In this document: positions 8,128 through 14,636 of the stretch, one piece after another | How positions within the stretch are numbered: the stretch's first letter is position 1 | How the letters are laid out: each line of letters opens with the position of its first letter | Source: an uncultured Oxalobacteraceae bacterium | GTDB taxonomy: Bacteria; Pseudomonadota; Gammaproteobacteria; Burkholderiales; Burkholderiaceae | Direction of reading: 5' to 3' | Length of the DNA: 15,891 nt | Assembly: GCA_946478765.1 (NCBI GenBank) | Contig: CAMLDH010000059.1 | Coordinates: 1 to 15,891, forward strand | Position numbers and translations under genes: made by a program | Notes under the pieces: generated by a model | What the model was told of the DNA's origin: nothing | Databases searched by the model: none | Seen by the model: the letters and a program-made list of their open reading frames with translations, nothing else

Positions 8128-8892
8128 ATGCCGCAAAAAGATACCGATCAGGAAACCAGGACTTACGGCAAAGTCTACCTGATCGGCGCCGGGCCGGGCG
8201 CCGCCGATCTGATCACGCTGCGCGGCGCACGCCTTCTGGCGCAAGCCGAGGTCGTGCTGCATGACGCACTGGTCACTGAAGACATGCTGCAGCATTGTCC
8301 GCAAGCCGTCAAAATTTCCGTCGGCAAGCGTTCCGGACAACGATCCACCGCGCAGGCATTGATCAACCAGCAACTGGTCGATTGCGCGAAAAAATACAAA
8401 TTGGTGGTGCGTCTGAAAGGCGGCGACCCGATGCTGTTCGGGCGTGCCGATGAGGAGTTGCGTGCGCTCGAAGCGGAACGCATCGAAGTCGAAATCGTAC
8501 CGGGCATCACCGCTGCGCTGGCCGCCGCCGCATCAACCAAACAGCCGCTGACCAAGCGCGGCATTGCGCGCAGCGTCGCGTTTTTCACCTCGAGCACCGC
8601 CCCCAATCATCCGGAAGAAACCACGCTGCCCTATTGCGACACGATTGTGCAATACATGGGCGGCAAGGAAGCCGTCACCACTGCGCAAAGGTTGTTGGCG
8701 CAGGGACGCTCTCCCGCATCACCGGTAGTCGTCGTGGAGAACTGCAGCCGCGACAACGAGCACATCATGCGTCTGCAACTGGGCGACTTGGAACGGGGTT
8801 TGTCCGAATGTCGTGGGCCGGTGCTGGTCATGATCGGGGAAGCATTGGCGCCGCGTGATATCGGACGATTGCATTCCGACCAAGAAGCTTAA
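8128..8892 (+). CDS. cobA: Uroporphyrinogen-III C-methyltransferase (SUMT), last gene of the sulfur operon
   Basis: The 254-residue protein is a tetrapyrrole methylase. It has the N-terminal GAGPGAADLITLRG loop (about 20-33), VVRLKGGDPMLFGRADEE (about 93-110) and VEIVPGITAALAAA, all SAM- and substrate-binding signatures of SUMT. It methylates uroporphyrinogen III twice to precorrin-2, the first committed step to siroheme, the cofactor of CysI. It is a stand-alone SUMT, not the trifunctional CysG: there is no dehydrogenase/ferrochelatase domain. The ATG at 8128 lies 18 bp after cysN and lacks a strong ribosome site; an in-frame TTG at 8116 is an alternative. It converges on cbiX with an 18-bp gap and no clear terminator hairpin. 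Confidence 0.93.
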   Translation: MPQKDTDQETRTYGKVYLIGAGPGAADLITLRGARLLAQAEVVLHDALVTEDMLQHCPQAVKISVGKRSGQRSTAQALINQQLVDCAKKYKLVVRLKGGDPMLFGRADEELRALEAERIEVEIVPGITAALAAAASTKQPLTKRGIARSVAFFTSSTAPNHPEETTLPYCDTIVQYMGGKEAVTTAQRLLAQGRSPASPVVVVENCSRDNEHIMRLQLGDLERGLSECRGPVLVMIGEALAPRDIGRLHSDQEA

Positions 8893-8910
8893 AAGCAAGC
8901 CCTACTCAAT

Positions 8911-9288
8911 TCAATTCTGCGGCAAAGTGCCAATGCAATACTGTGCGATTGCATTCAATACATCGATGTTTTCCCCAACTGCATCGGCGACCTTGAGCGA
9001 CAACGCCGGATATTCTTTCCGCAGTTGCTCCACCATCACGGGCAGATCCCGCAATACATGCCCGCCCTGCCCGAAAAATACGGGTACGACAGTCACTTCC
9101 GTGCGCCCGGCCTGCATTAACTCGCGTATCAATGCGGGCAATTCAGGCGGCATGAATTCCAGAAATGCAAGTGACACGACAACATCCGGCAACTGCGCCT
9201 GCGTGATTTTCTGCAAGCGTTGAAATGGCGCGGCCCACTTCGGATCGCGCGCGCCATGCGCAAATAAGATGAGAGAGCGTTTTGTCAT
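8911..9288 (-). CDS. cbiX: Single-domain CbiX/SirB-like sirohydrochlorin chelatase
   Basis: The 125-residue protein matches the short class II chelatase family. It has metal-binding candidates H11 (LFAHGARD), E44 (AFLEFMPPEL) and H77 (FGQGGHVLRD), and a length typical of one CbiX domain. The family inserts Co or Fe into sirohydrochlorin; beside a SUMT gene and a siroheme-dependent reductase, iron for siroheme is the likelier product, which is inference. The start MTKRSLILFAHG is preferred over an in-frame ATG 30 bp upstream that would overlap lptG. It lies 11 bp after lptG and is probably transcribed with lptF-lptG, on the opposite strand from the cys operon it would serve. No strong ribosome site is seen. 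Confidence 0.85.
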   Translation of the reverse strand: MTKRSLILFAHGARDPKWAAPFQRLQKITQAQLPDVVVSLAFLEFMPPELPALIRELMQAGRTEVTVVPVFFGQGGHVLRDLPVMVEQLRKEYPALSLKVADAVGENIDVLNAIAQYCIGTLPQN

Positions 9289-9299
9289 CGTCGTCGCAG

Positions 9300-10448
9300 T
9301 CAGTGCTTCTCCACCCACAATAGCGCGCTAATCGCCATCAACAAGAAAAACACGCTCGGCAATACCGCCGTCGCAAATGGGGGCCAGGTATTCAGCAGCC
9401 CCAGATGCGAAAAGAGGCTGTTAAGAAGCTGGAAGCTCACCCCAATCATGATGCCTACAAAAATCTTCAGGCTCACCCCCCCGGCACGGACATGTAGATA
9501 GGCAAATGGCAGCGCGAGCGCCATCATGACGAGAACCGCAAACGGGTAAATGAGTTTCTTCCAGAATGCAATCTCATATCGTTCGGTATGCTGCTTGTTT
9601 TCCGCCAGATGCCTGGTGTACGCCGACAGGCCAATGGCGGACATGCGGTCAGGGTCGGAAAACAGGACAGAAAGAATGTCCGGCGTAATCTCGGATATCA
9701 TCTCTCTTGACGCTTCGGTACGGGATGAAATAGCGGTTGCCATCGCTGGAGAAGACAAATTTTTTCCTGCCGGGACTTCCGGAAAAAGCGTCTCTGTCAC
9801 CTCCATCAAGCGCCAGGTATGCGTGCCGCGGTAATTGGCCCGCGCTGCGGTAATCAATGCGGTCAAACGAAAATCGCGATCGAATTCGTAAATTTTCACG
9901 CCGCGCAATTCTCCGTCCGTGCGTACGTCCTTGACGTTCAAAAAACGTGAACCGATCACATTGCCGCTCAGCCCATGGTCCTTGACCACGTCTTTCGCCC
10001 ACCAGCCCGAGCGGAACTCCTGGGACACCGATGCCCCTTGCGCACGCAACTTCATCTTCTCCGCCATCTCGGTCATCATCGGCGACACAAATTCGCCGAA
10101 TACGAAGGTGATGACCACAAACAGCAACCCAATCCTTGCCAGCATCCAGACCGCCATCAGCGTCGACATGCTGGACACGCGCATGATCGTAAATTCCGAT
10201 CTGGATGCAAATTGCGCCAGTGCCCAGATCGTGCCGATCAATGCCGCAATCGGCATCAGCTCATACGTATAACCCGGCAAGCCCAGCAGCACATACAGAA
10301 ATGCATGTTGCAACTGATAACCGCCGCGTCCGACCGATTTCAATTCCCCCATCAAGTCGAAGAATGCAAACAGCGCAAGAAATGCGGCGAGCACAAAAAA
10401 AACCGATCGAATGATTTCAGTCGCGAAGTATCTTTGCAGGATTTTCAT
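9300..10448 (-). CDS. lptG: LPS export ABC transporter permease LptG
   Basis: The 382-residue inner membrane protein starts MKILQRYFATEIIRS, the conserved N terminus of LptG/LptF (YjgP/YjgQ family). Three transmembrane helices (about 12-30, 58-80, 97-120) precede a periplasmic beta-jellyroll domain, and three more helices fill the last 100 residues. With LptF and the ATPase LptB it extracts LPS from the inner membrane and passes it to LptC-LptA. The start overlaps the lptF stop as ATGA (10445-10448), suggesting translational coupling; no Shine-Dalgarno sequence precedes it. A longer in-frame start 144 bp upstream lies within lptF and does not encode family sequence. Confidence 0.94.
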   Translation of the reverse strand: MKILQRYFATEIIRSVFFVLAAFLALFAFFDLMGELKSVGRGGYQLQHAFLYVLLGLPGYTYELMPIAALIGTIWALAQFASRSEFTIMRVSSMSTLMAVWMLARIGLLFVVITFVFGEFVSPMMTEMAEKMKLRAQGASVSQEFRSGWWAKDVVKDHGLSGNVIGSRFLNVKDVRTDGELRGVKIYEFDRDFRLTALITAARANYRGTHTWRLMEVTETLFPEVPAGKNLSSPAMATAISSRTEASREMISEITPDILSVLFSDPDRMSAIGLSAYTRHLAENKQHTERYEIAFWKKLIYPFAVLVMMALALPFAYLHVRAGGVSLKIFVGIMIGVSFQLLNSLFSHLGLLNTWPPFATAVLPSVFFLLMAISALLWVEKH

Positions 10449-11581
10449 TTGGAGACCACATGCTGCTTGAACAAACAGGCACGCTTGAGGGATGCCAACG
10501 CGACGAGCGGATGATAGCGGCTGTTCATTTTCAAGCGCCACGCAAACAGCGACGCGATCATGACGACCGCCAGCGCATGGATCGGCCACCACGCCACGTG
10601 AAACGACAAACGGTTTTGCACGACCTGCGCCTGAAACACGCTCACCATATTGCTATAGACAACAAACAGCAACAATGCGATCAGCAGATTGGCCGATCGC
10701 CCGGCGCGCGGGTTGACGAAGCTCAGCGGAATCGCGAGCAGCATCAACAACAGTGCCATCAAGGGCAGCGCGCAGCGCCACAGCAATTCGCCGAGGTTGA
10801 AGTTATTCCTGTCTGTCAGTAACGCCATCGTTGGCAGCGACGCTGCCGACTTGTCGCTCACCAGCGCCTGCGACTGTCGCGCCACCAGCACGCTGTAGCG
10901 TTCGAATTCCATGATCTCGAAATCTGACTGGTTCGGCACGCCGTCATATCGACGCCCCTTCGACATCACCAGAAATTTGTCGCCGCGGCTATTGAATTCG
11001 GTTGTCCCTTCCTTGGCAACCACGATAGTGGTGCGATCATCCTTCAAGGTATTGACGAAGATGTTTTTCACTTTGCCCGCATCACCCGCGATACCCTCGA
11101 CGAAGAAGACACGGTCGGACGAAGAAGATTCCTGAAATTTTCCGGGCGAAATTTTTTTAATGTCTTCACGCTTTTCGAATCGTTCCCTGAATTCCGCACT
11201 CATGCGAGAAGCCCATGGGGTGACGACAAAACTCAGCAATCCGGTCAGCACGATGATCGGCAGGCCGAACATCAATACCGGCTTGATCCAGCGCGTCAGG
11301 CTTAATCCGGATGCAAACCAGACCACCATTTCGGAATCCTGATAGCTGCGCGTGACTACCAGCAGCACCGAAACAAAACCAGTCAGGATGAGAAGAACGG
11401 GCAGCAACTTGAGCGCCTCGAAGCCGATCAATTCAATTACATCCTGTGAATCGACCCTGCCGCCGGCGGCTTGGCCGAGGATACGGATCAACATCACGGT
11501 GATGGTAATGGTAAAAAGTGTAGTGAAGACGGCGCCAGCGGTACTGACAAGTTCGCGTCGGAGTGCGCGCTGAAAAATCAT
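10445..11581 (-). CDS. lptF: LPS export ABC transporter permease LptF
   Basis: The 378-residue protein begins MIFQRALRRELVSTAGAVF, the typical LptF N terminus. Three N-terminal helices, a periplasmic jellyroll domain and three C-terminal helices (the last near VVMIASLFAW) follow. It partners LptG in the LptB2FG LPS extractor. The frame stays open upstream into the antisense of pepA (to 11986), but that extension is not LptF-like, so the ATG at 11581 is used. No Shine-Dalgarno sequence is visible: the bases before the ATG read GTCTCCAA, and the same run GTCTCCAAATGA occurs at the lptG start. It is divergent from pepA with a 52-bp spacer, the order common in Burkholderiales. Confidence 0.94.
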   Translation of the reverse strand: MIFQRALRRELVSTAGAVFTTLFTITITVMLIRILGQAAGGRVDSQDVIELIGFEALKLLPVLLILTGFVSVLLVVTRSYQDSEMVVWFASGLSLTRWIKPVLMFGLPIIVLTGLLSFVVTPWASRMSAEFRERFEKREDIKKISPGKFQESSSSDRVFFVEGIAGDAGKVKNIFVNTLKDDRTTIVVAKEGTTEFNSRGDKFLVMSKGRRYDGVPNQSDFEIMEFERYSVLVARQSQALVSDKSAASLPTMALLTDRNNFNLGELLWRCALPLMALLLMLLAIPLSFVNPRAGRSANLLIALLLFVVYSNMVSVFQAQVVQNRLSFHVAWWPIHALAVVMIASLFAWRLKMNSRYHPLVALASLKRACLFKQHVVSK

Positions 11582-11606
11582 TTGGAGACTATATTTGAAG
11601 ACTATA
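11581..11606. repeat. 13-bp tandem direct repeat in the lptF/pepA spacer
   Basis: Two adjacent copies, TTTGGAGACTATA (11581-11593) and TTTGAAGACTATA (11594-11606), match at 12 of 13 positions. The first copy overlaps the lptF start codon; the second creates the TATAAT box of the pepA promoter. A partial third match (TTTGGAGAC) lies at the lptG start (10448-10456). It could be a duplicated promoter segment or a regulator's direct repeat; the sequence does not decide. Confidence 0.8.
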
Positions 11607-11608
11607 AT
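11581..11608 (+). promoter_or_regulatory. Candidate sigma-70 promoter for pepA
   Basis: A perfect TATAAT (11603-11608) stands 16 bp after TTTGGA (11581-11586), a weak -35. Transcription would start near 11615, giving a leader of about 19 bases that contains AAGGAG (11620-11625), 8 bases before the pepA ATG. The -35 overlaps the lptF start codon, so the two divergent genes share this short spacer. Confidence 0.6.
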
Positions 11609-11633
11609 TGCAGTTCGATAAGGAGCGGAACTG

Positions 11634-13136
11634 ATGGACTTTAGCATAAAAACATTCGACGCAAAGAATACCATCGCGGCAGCCAAGACGGGGTGTATCG
11701 CAGTCGGCGTTTTTGAAAACAAGAAGTTGTCACAAGCGGCGCTGGCATTGGACCACAAGGGTGAAATCACCGCCGCGCTCAAATCGGGCGACATTTCCGG
11801 CAAACCCGGCAGCACGCTTTTGATGCGCCGCATTAACGGCGCCGCCGCCGAGCGCATTCTCCTAGTCGGCCTGGGCAAGGAAGAACCGATTATCGAAAAG
11901 GATTTGTCATCCGCGCTGCAATCGGTCGCGCGCACTTTTTCGTCGTTGGGCGCCAGCGACGCGATCGTCGCGCTCCCATTCGACAAGGTAAAAGAACGCG
12001 ATGCGGATTGGGGCGTTCGCGCCGCCGTGCTCGCCGCGCGTGAAAGCAGCTATCGTTCTGACATCCTGAAGAGCAAAAAAGATCCTGCCCAAAATGGCGT
12101 AAAGAAAATCGCGTTCGCCGTTTCCACCGCTGCTGCCGCTGCTGCAAAAAATACAGTGACACAAGCTGTTGCGGTAGCGAACGGCATCGACCTGACCAAA
12201 GACCTCGGCAACCTGCCGGGCAATGTCTGCACGCCGACCTACCTCGCCAACACGGCGAAAAAGCTGGCGAAAGATTTCAAGCTGAGTGTTGAGATACTGG
12301 ATCGCAAGCAGTTGCAAGCGCTCAAGATGGGCAGCTTTCTGTCGGTAACGAACGGCAGCGATGAGCCACCGAAATTTATCGTCATCAAGCACATGGGCGG
12401 TAAAGCGAAAGACGCGCCGACCGTGCTGGTCGGCAAAGGCATCACGTTCGACTCCGGCGGCATCTCGATCAAGGCGGGTTCCGGCATGGACGAGATGAAA
12501 TACGACATGTGCGGCGCCGCATCGGTGCTCGGCACATTCCGCGCGATTGCGGAAATGAAGCTGAAGTTGAATGTGATCGGCGTCATTCCATCGTGCGAAA
12601 ACATGCCGAACGGCCGCGCCACCAAACCGGGCGATATCGTCACCTCGATGTCCGGCCAGACAATTGAAGTTCTCAATACCGACGCCGAAGGCCGTTTGAT
12701 CCTGTGTGACGCGCTGACCTATGTCGAGCGTTTCAATCCGGCTGCGGTTGTCGATATTGCGACCCTCACCGGCGCATGCGTGACCTCCTTGGGTCATCAC
12801 AATTCCGGCCTGTTTACCCGTCACGACAAGGCGCATGACGCGCTCGCCGAAGAATTGCTGACTGCCGGCAAGACCACCGGCGACACTGCATGGCGCATGC
12901 CGGTCGAGGATGCCTATCAGGAACAGCTCAAGTCGAATTTCGCCGACATGGCGAACATCGGCGGCCCGGCCGGCGGCAGCATTACCGCAGCCTGTTTTCT
13001 GGAGCGCTTTACCAAGAAATATACGTGGGCGCATCTGGATATCGCCGGTACTGCCTGGAAGAGCGGCGGGGCAAAAGGCGCGACCGGTCGGCCAGTGCCG
13101 TTGCTGACGGCGTTCCTGATTAATCGTGCAAAATAA
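11634..13136 (+). CDS. pepA: Leucyl aminopeptidase (cytosol aminopeptidase, M17 family)
   Basis: The 500-residue protein has the M17 layout: a macrodomain-like N-terminal part and a C-terminal catalytic domain. The latter holds the metal-binding and catalytic motifs [15 protein letters not shown] (about residue 265), KYDMCGAA and the family signature NTDAEGRL (about residue 349). It removes N-terminal amino acids from peptides using two metal ions, as a cytoplasmic hexamer in characterised members; some members also bind DNA. Length agrees with the family. An alanine-rich linker (TAAAAAAK, about residue 165) joins the two domains. It has a strong ribosome site and promoter. The convergent gene on its right is accessory, so the usual downstream partners of pepA in this group (holC, valS) are not adjacent. 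Confidence 0.97.
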   Translation: MDFSIKTFDAKNTIAAAKTGCIAVGVFENKKLSQAALALDHKGEITAALKSGDISGKPGSTLLMRRINGAAAERILLVGLGKEEPIIEKDLSSALQSVARTFSSLGASDAIVALPFDKVKERDADWGVRAAVLAARESSYRSDILKSKKDPAQNGVKKIAFAVSTAAAAAAKNTVTQAVAVANGIDLTKDLGNLPGNVCTPTYLANTAKKLAKDFKLSVEILDRKQLQALKMGSFLSVTNGSDEPPKFIVIKHMGGKAKDAPTVLVGKGITFDSGGISIKAGSGMDEMKYDMCGAASVLGTFRAIAEMKLKLNVIGVIPSCENMPNGRATKPGDIVTSMSGQTIEVLNTDAEGRLILCDALTYVERFNPAAVVDIATLTGACVTSLGHHNSGLFTRHDKAHDALAEELLTAGKTTGDTAWRMPVEDAYQEQLKSNFADMANIGGPAGGSITAACFLERFTKKYTWAHLDIAGTAWKSGGAKGATGRPVPLLTAFLINRAK

Positions 13137-13378
13137 ATCTCCGAGCAGTACCACTATCTGACTCCAGACTGCACCAGTCAAATTGCGTCTTTTTCCGCCA
13201 GGCCGATTCGATGTCCCAGTGGAACATCCTCGTATTCCATCAATAACGCACGCGTTACGATACCCGTGCCGGCTGCAATTTCGTCGGCCGCAAGCAGAAG
13301 GATGCGACAAAGCGCAACTTCCTGCATCGCGGCGCGCGATTTCGAACACCGGTTAACGCCACCATTGATGGAGCTCCC
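13137..13378. other. Spacer between pepA and the accessory genes
   Basis: This 242-bp stretch separates two convergent genes. I see no rho-independent terminator with a T run and no RNA gene. The only candidate coding content is the 49-codon minus-strand ORF listed separately. A short minus-strand frame starting at an ATG after AAGGGAG (GGGAG at 13374-13378) gives only 36 residues of basic, unconvincing sequence. The spacer marks the boundary between the conserved housekeeping order and the accessory segment to the right. Confidence 0.5.
13178..13327 (-). CDS. Possible 49-residue ORF or gene remnant downstream of the leader-bearing protein
   Basis: An ATG-to-TGA frame encodes 49 residues (MQEVALCRILLLAADEI at the start, LGHRIGLAEKDAI at the end) that look like ordinary protein: an amphipathic helix pattern, then a charged tail. 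It is in the same frame as the 379-residue gene upstream, and the frame between that gene's TAA and this ATG is also open, giving 66 sense codons after the stop. No ribosome binding site precedes the ATG. It may be a remnant of a longer ORF cut by a stop codon, a remnant of an older neighbour, or chance; all three minus frames are fairly open here, which weakens the case. Confidence 0.25.
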   Translation of the reverse strand: MQEVALCRILLLAADEIAAGTGIVTRALLMEYEDVPLGHRIGLAEKDAI

Positions 13379-14518
13379 TTAATCCAGGCTATAGTCGACG
13401 CCGCGCATCTCTGCTTTGTTGTACTGCGCATTCTTGATAGTGTCACTCGTGATTGCAGTGACCACGGTAGCATTAGTGATGTTGTATTTTTTACCAAACC
13501 CTGACTTCCATGTTTTCCACAAAGCCTTGAAATCGAGCCCCCATACTTTTGCGTCATCTGCGGGACTTTGTGTGTAGAAGATCGAATCATTTTGCAAGCT
13601 GGCGCTGTGTTCACGCACGCATTGCCAACGCGCTCCCTCTCCCGCGATCTTGGTATAGGCGTCGAGATTCTTCTCTTCTTCGCCGTCAGTAAGATCGACC
13701 AAATTTGCATCGTCGTCGCCATCATGCCTGTTGCTGAACTTCTCGTTACCGCCGGGGACTGCGCCAGCGACAAACATCGTTGCCGCGTTGTCTTTAGCCG
13801 CGTCATTTGCCGAGTCCAGGACAGAAGTAACATAGCCGGTAAATTGATTTGCGTGCTGAAACTCCAAGGTCATGCGTTCTTCTTTGTCGCCTTTCATATA
13901 GGGGACGCTGATTGAGTAGATAAATGGATCCAGCTCGTCTACTGCTTCATCATCCAAGGCTTGTCCTGGTGCAGTCCACGTTTCATTTTCAATATTGACG
14001 CCAACGCTTGCATTCTCTATTCCCGCCTGCTGCAGCGCATCTGTTTTATTCGCGGAGGGATCCACCATATGCTCAGAGTAGACATTGCCGTTTCGTCCGT
14101 CTCCCACGAGCACTTGCTCCTTCTCGTACTTCATGTCGTCGGCGTACCCCGCTTGCCACAAGTTCTTTCTTTGCAAAACATTTTTGTTGACTTTGGGTGC
14201 GGCGTTCTCGACCAACTGCGTGGTCGACTCACGATTGGAAAACTTGCCTTGCAATAGCGCCGCCTCTTCTGCGTCCCTCTTTTGCACTGGCTCATCCTCT
14301 TCTGCGCCTTTTCGCTGCGCAGTCTCGCCGGCAATGCTTGCTATCTGTTTACGCTGCGCTACCGCGCGTGGACTTTGCGCCATCATGTCGGATAACTTGC
14401 GCTGCGCAATCGCCGATGTCCGATTATCGACAAAGCCCGTCTGTTCATTGACGACATCGGCGTGTCGGGTCGCCGCGCTGCGTTGTTGCCCGGATTGGCG
14501 TTGTGCCGGCTGCTTCAT
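13379..14518 (-). CDS. Putative eCIS cargo protein: AQRK-repeat leader with an unknown C-terminal domain
   Basis: The 379-residue protein has no signal peptide or membrane helix. Residues 1-118 form a polar leader with AQRK at 38-41, 54-57 and 67-70, VQKR at 78-81 and LQRK at 115-118. VDNRTSAIAQRKLSDMMAQS resembles the N-terminal repeats (DNR..A.AQRKL) seen in DUF4157/eCIS-core proteins. Residues 102-109 (LVENAAPK) match the leader of the adjacent DUF4157 protein (LVEDAAPK), also at DNA level. The DUF4157 core itself is missing. Residues about 119-379 are acidic and unrecognised, with a DGDDDANLVDLTDGEEE tract near 267 and tryptophans W298, W326, W334 and W337. I infer an injected effector or accessory cargo; its activity is unknown. 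AGAGAGG (14526-14532) lies 7 bases before the ATG. Confidence 0.75.
   Translation of the reverse strand: MKQPAQRQSGQQRSAATRHADVVNEQTGFVDNRTSAIAQRKLSDMMAQSPRAVAQRKQIASIAGETAQRKGAEEDEPVQKRDAEEAALLQGKFSNRESTTQLVENAAPKVNKNVLQRKNLWQAGYADDMKYEKEQVLVGDGRNGNVYSEHMVDPSANKTDALQQAGIENASVGVNIENETWTAPGQALDDEAVDELDPFIYSISVPYMKGDKEERMTLEFQHANQFTGYVTSVLDSANDAAKDNAATMFVAGAVPGGNEKFSNRHDGDDDANLVDLTDGEEEKNLDAYTKIAGEGARWQCVREHSASLQNDSIFYTQSPADDAKVWGLDFKALWKTWKSGFGKKYNITNATVVTAITSDTIKNAQYNKAEMRGVDYSLD
14186..14212. repeat. Leader repeat, copy 1 (in the 379-residue gene)
   Basis: This 27-bp stretch encodes LVENAAPKV on the minus strand and matches 15861-15887 at 24 of 27 positions by eye. The mismatches are at or near wobble positions, or change N to D and V to A. 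It marks the shared leader of the two accessory proteins. Confidence 0.75.
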
Positions 14519-14636
14519 GTTGGCCTCTCTCTTCTGGCAATAACAAACAATTCAATCAAGGTCACTTCGCGCAAGGCTTAATCGCACTTTCAATTCGAAA
14601 AATGAACCGAGCGAAAGCGGATAAGGCAATGCCAGT
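14519..14636. other. 118-bp gap between the two accessory genes
   Basis: The gap lies between the stop of the DUF4157 gene and the start of the 379-residue gene, both on the minus strand. It contains the AGAGAGG ribosome site next to the downstream ATG. I find no convincing hairpin-plus-T-run terminator or clear promoter, so co-transcription is plausible. Confidence 0.45.

Noticed and set aside
6826..8373. 515-codon open frame antisense to cysN
   Set aside because: It mirrors a strongly conserved GTPase and its product is rich in Arg, His and Gln, as typical of antisense frames in GC-biased genes; no start signal or family motif.
8887..8915. Possible terminator hairpin (GCTT/AAGC) between cobA and cbiX
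   Set aside because: The stem is only four base pairs with almost no loop and no T run on either strand.
9300..10592. Long version of LptG starting inside lptF
   Set aside because: The family N terminus MKILQRYFATEII begins at 10448; the extension lies wholly within lptF coding sequence.
10445..11986. Long version of LptF starting inside the pepA antisense
   Set aside because: The extra 135 residues are not LptF-like, and the family N terminus begins at the ATG at 11581.
11907..13349. 480-codon open frame antisense to pepA, reaching into the spacer
   Set aside because: Its length comes from codon bias in pepA. Composition is Arg/Gly/His-heavy and no domain is recognisable.
13255..13833. 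192-codon frame overlapping the end of the 379-residue gene in another frame
   Set aside because: The translation is Ser/Thr/Arg-rich with no protein-like pattern, while the alternative frame carries the shared leader motifs and a ribosome site.
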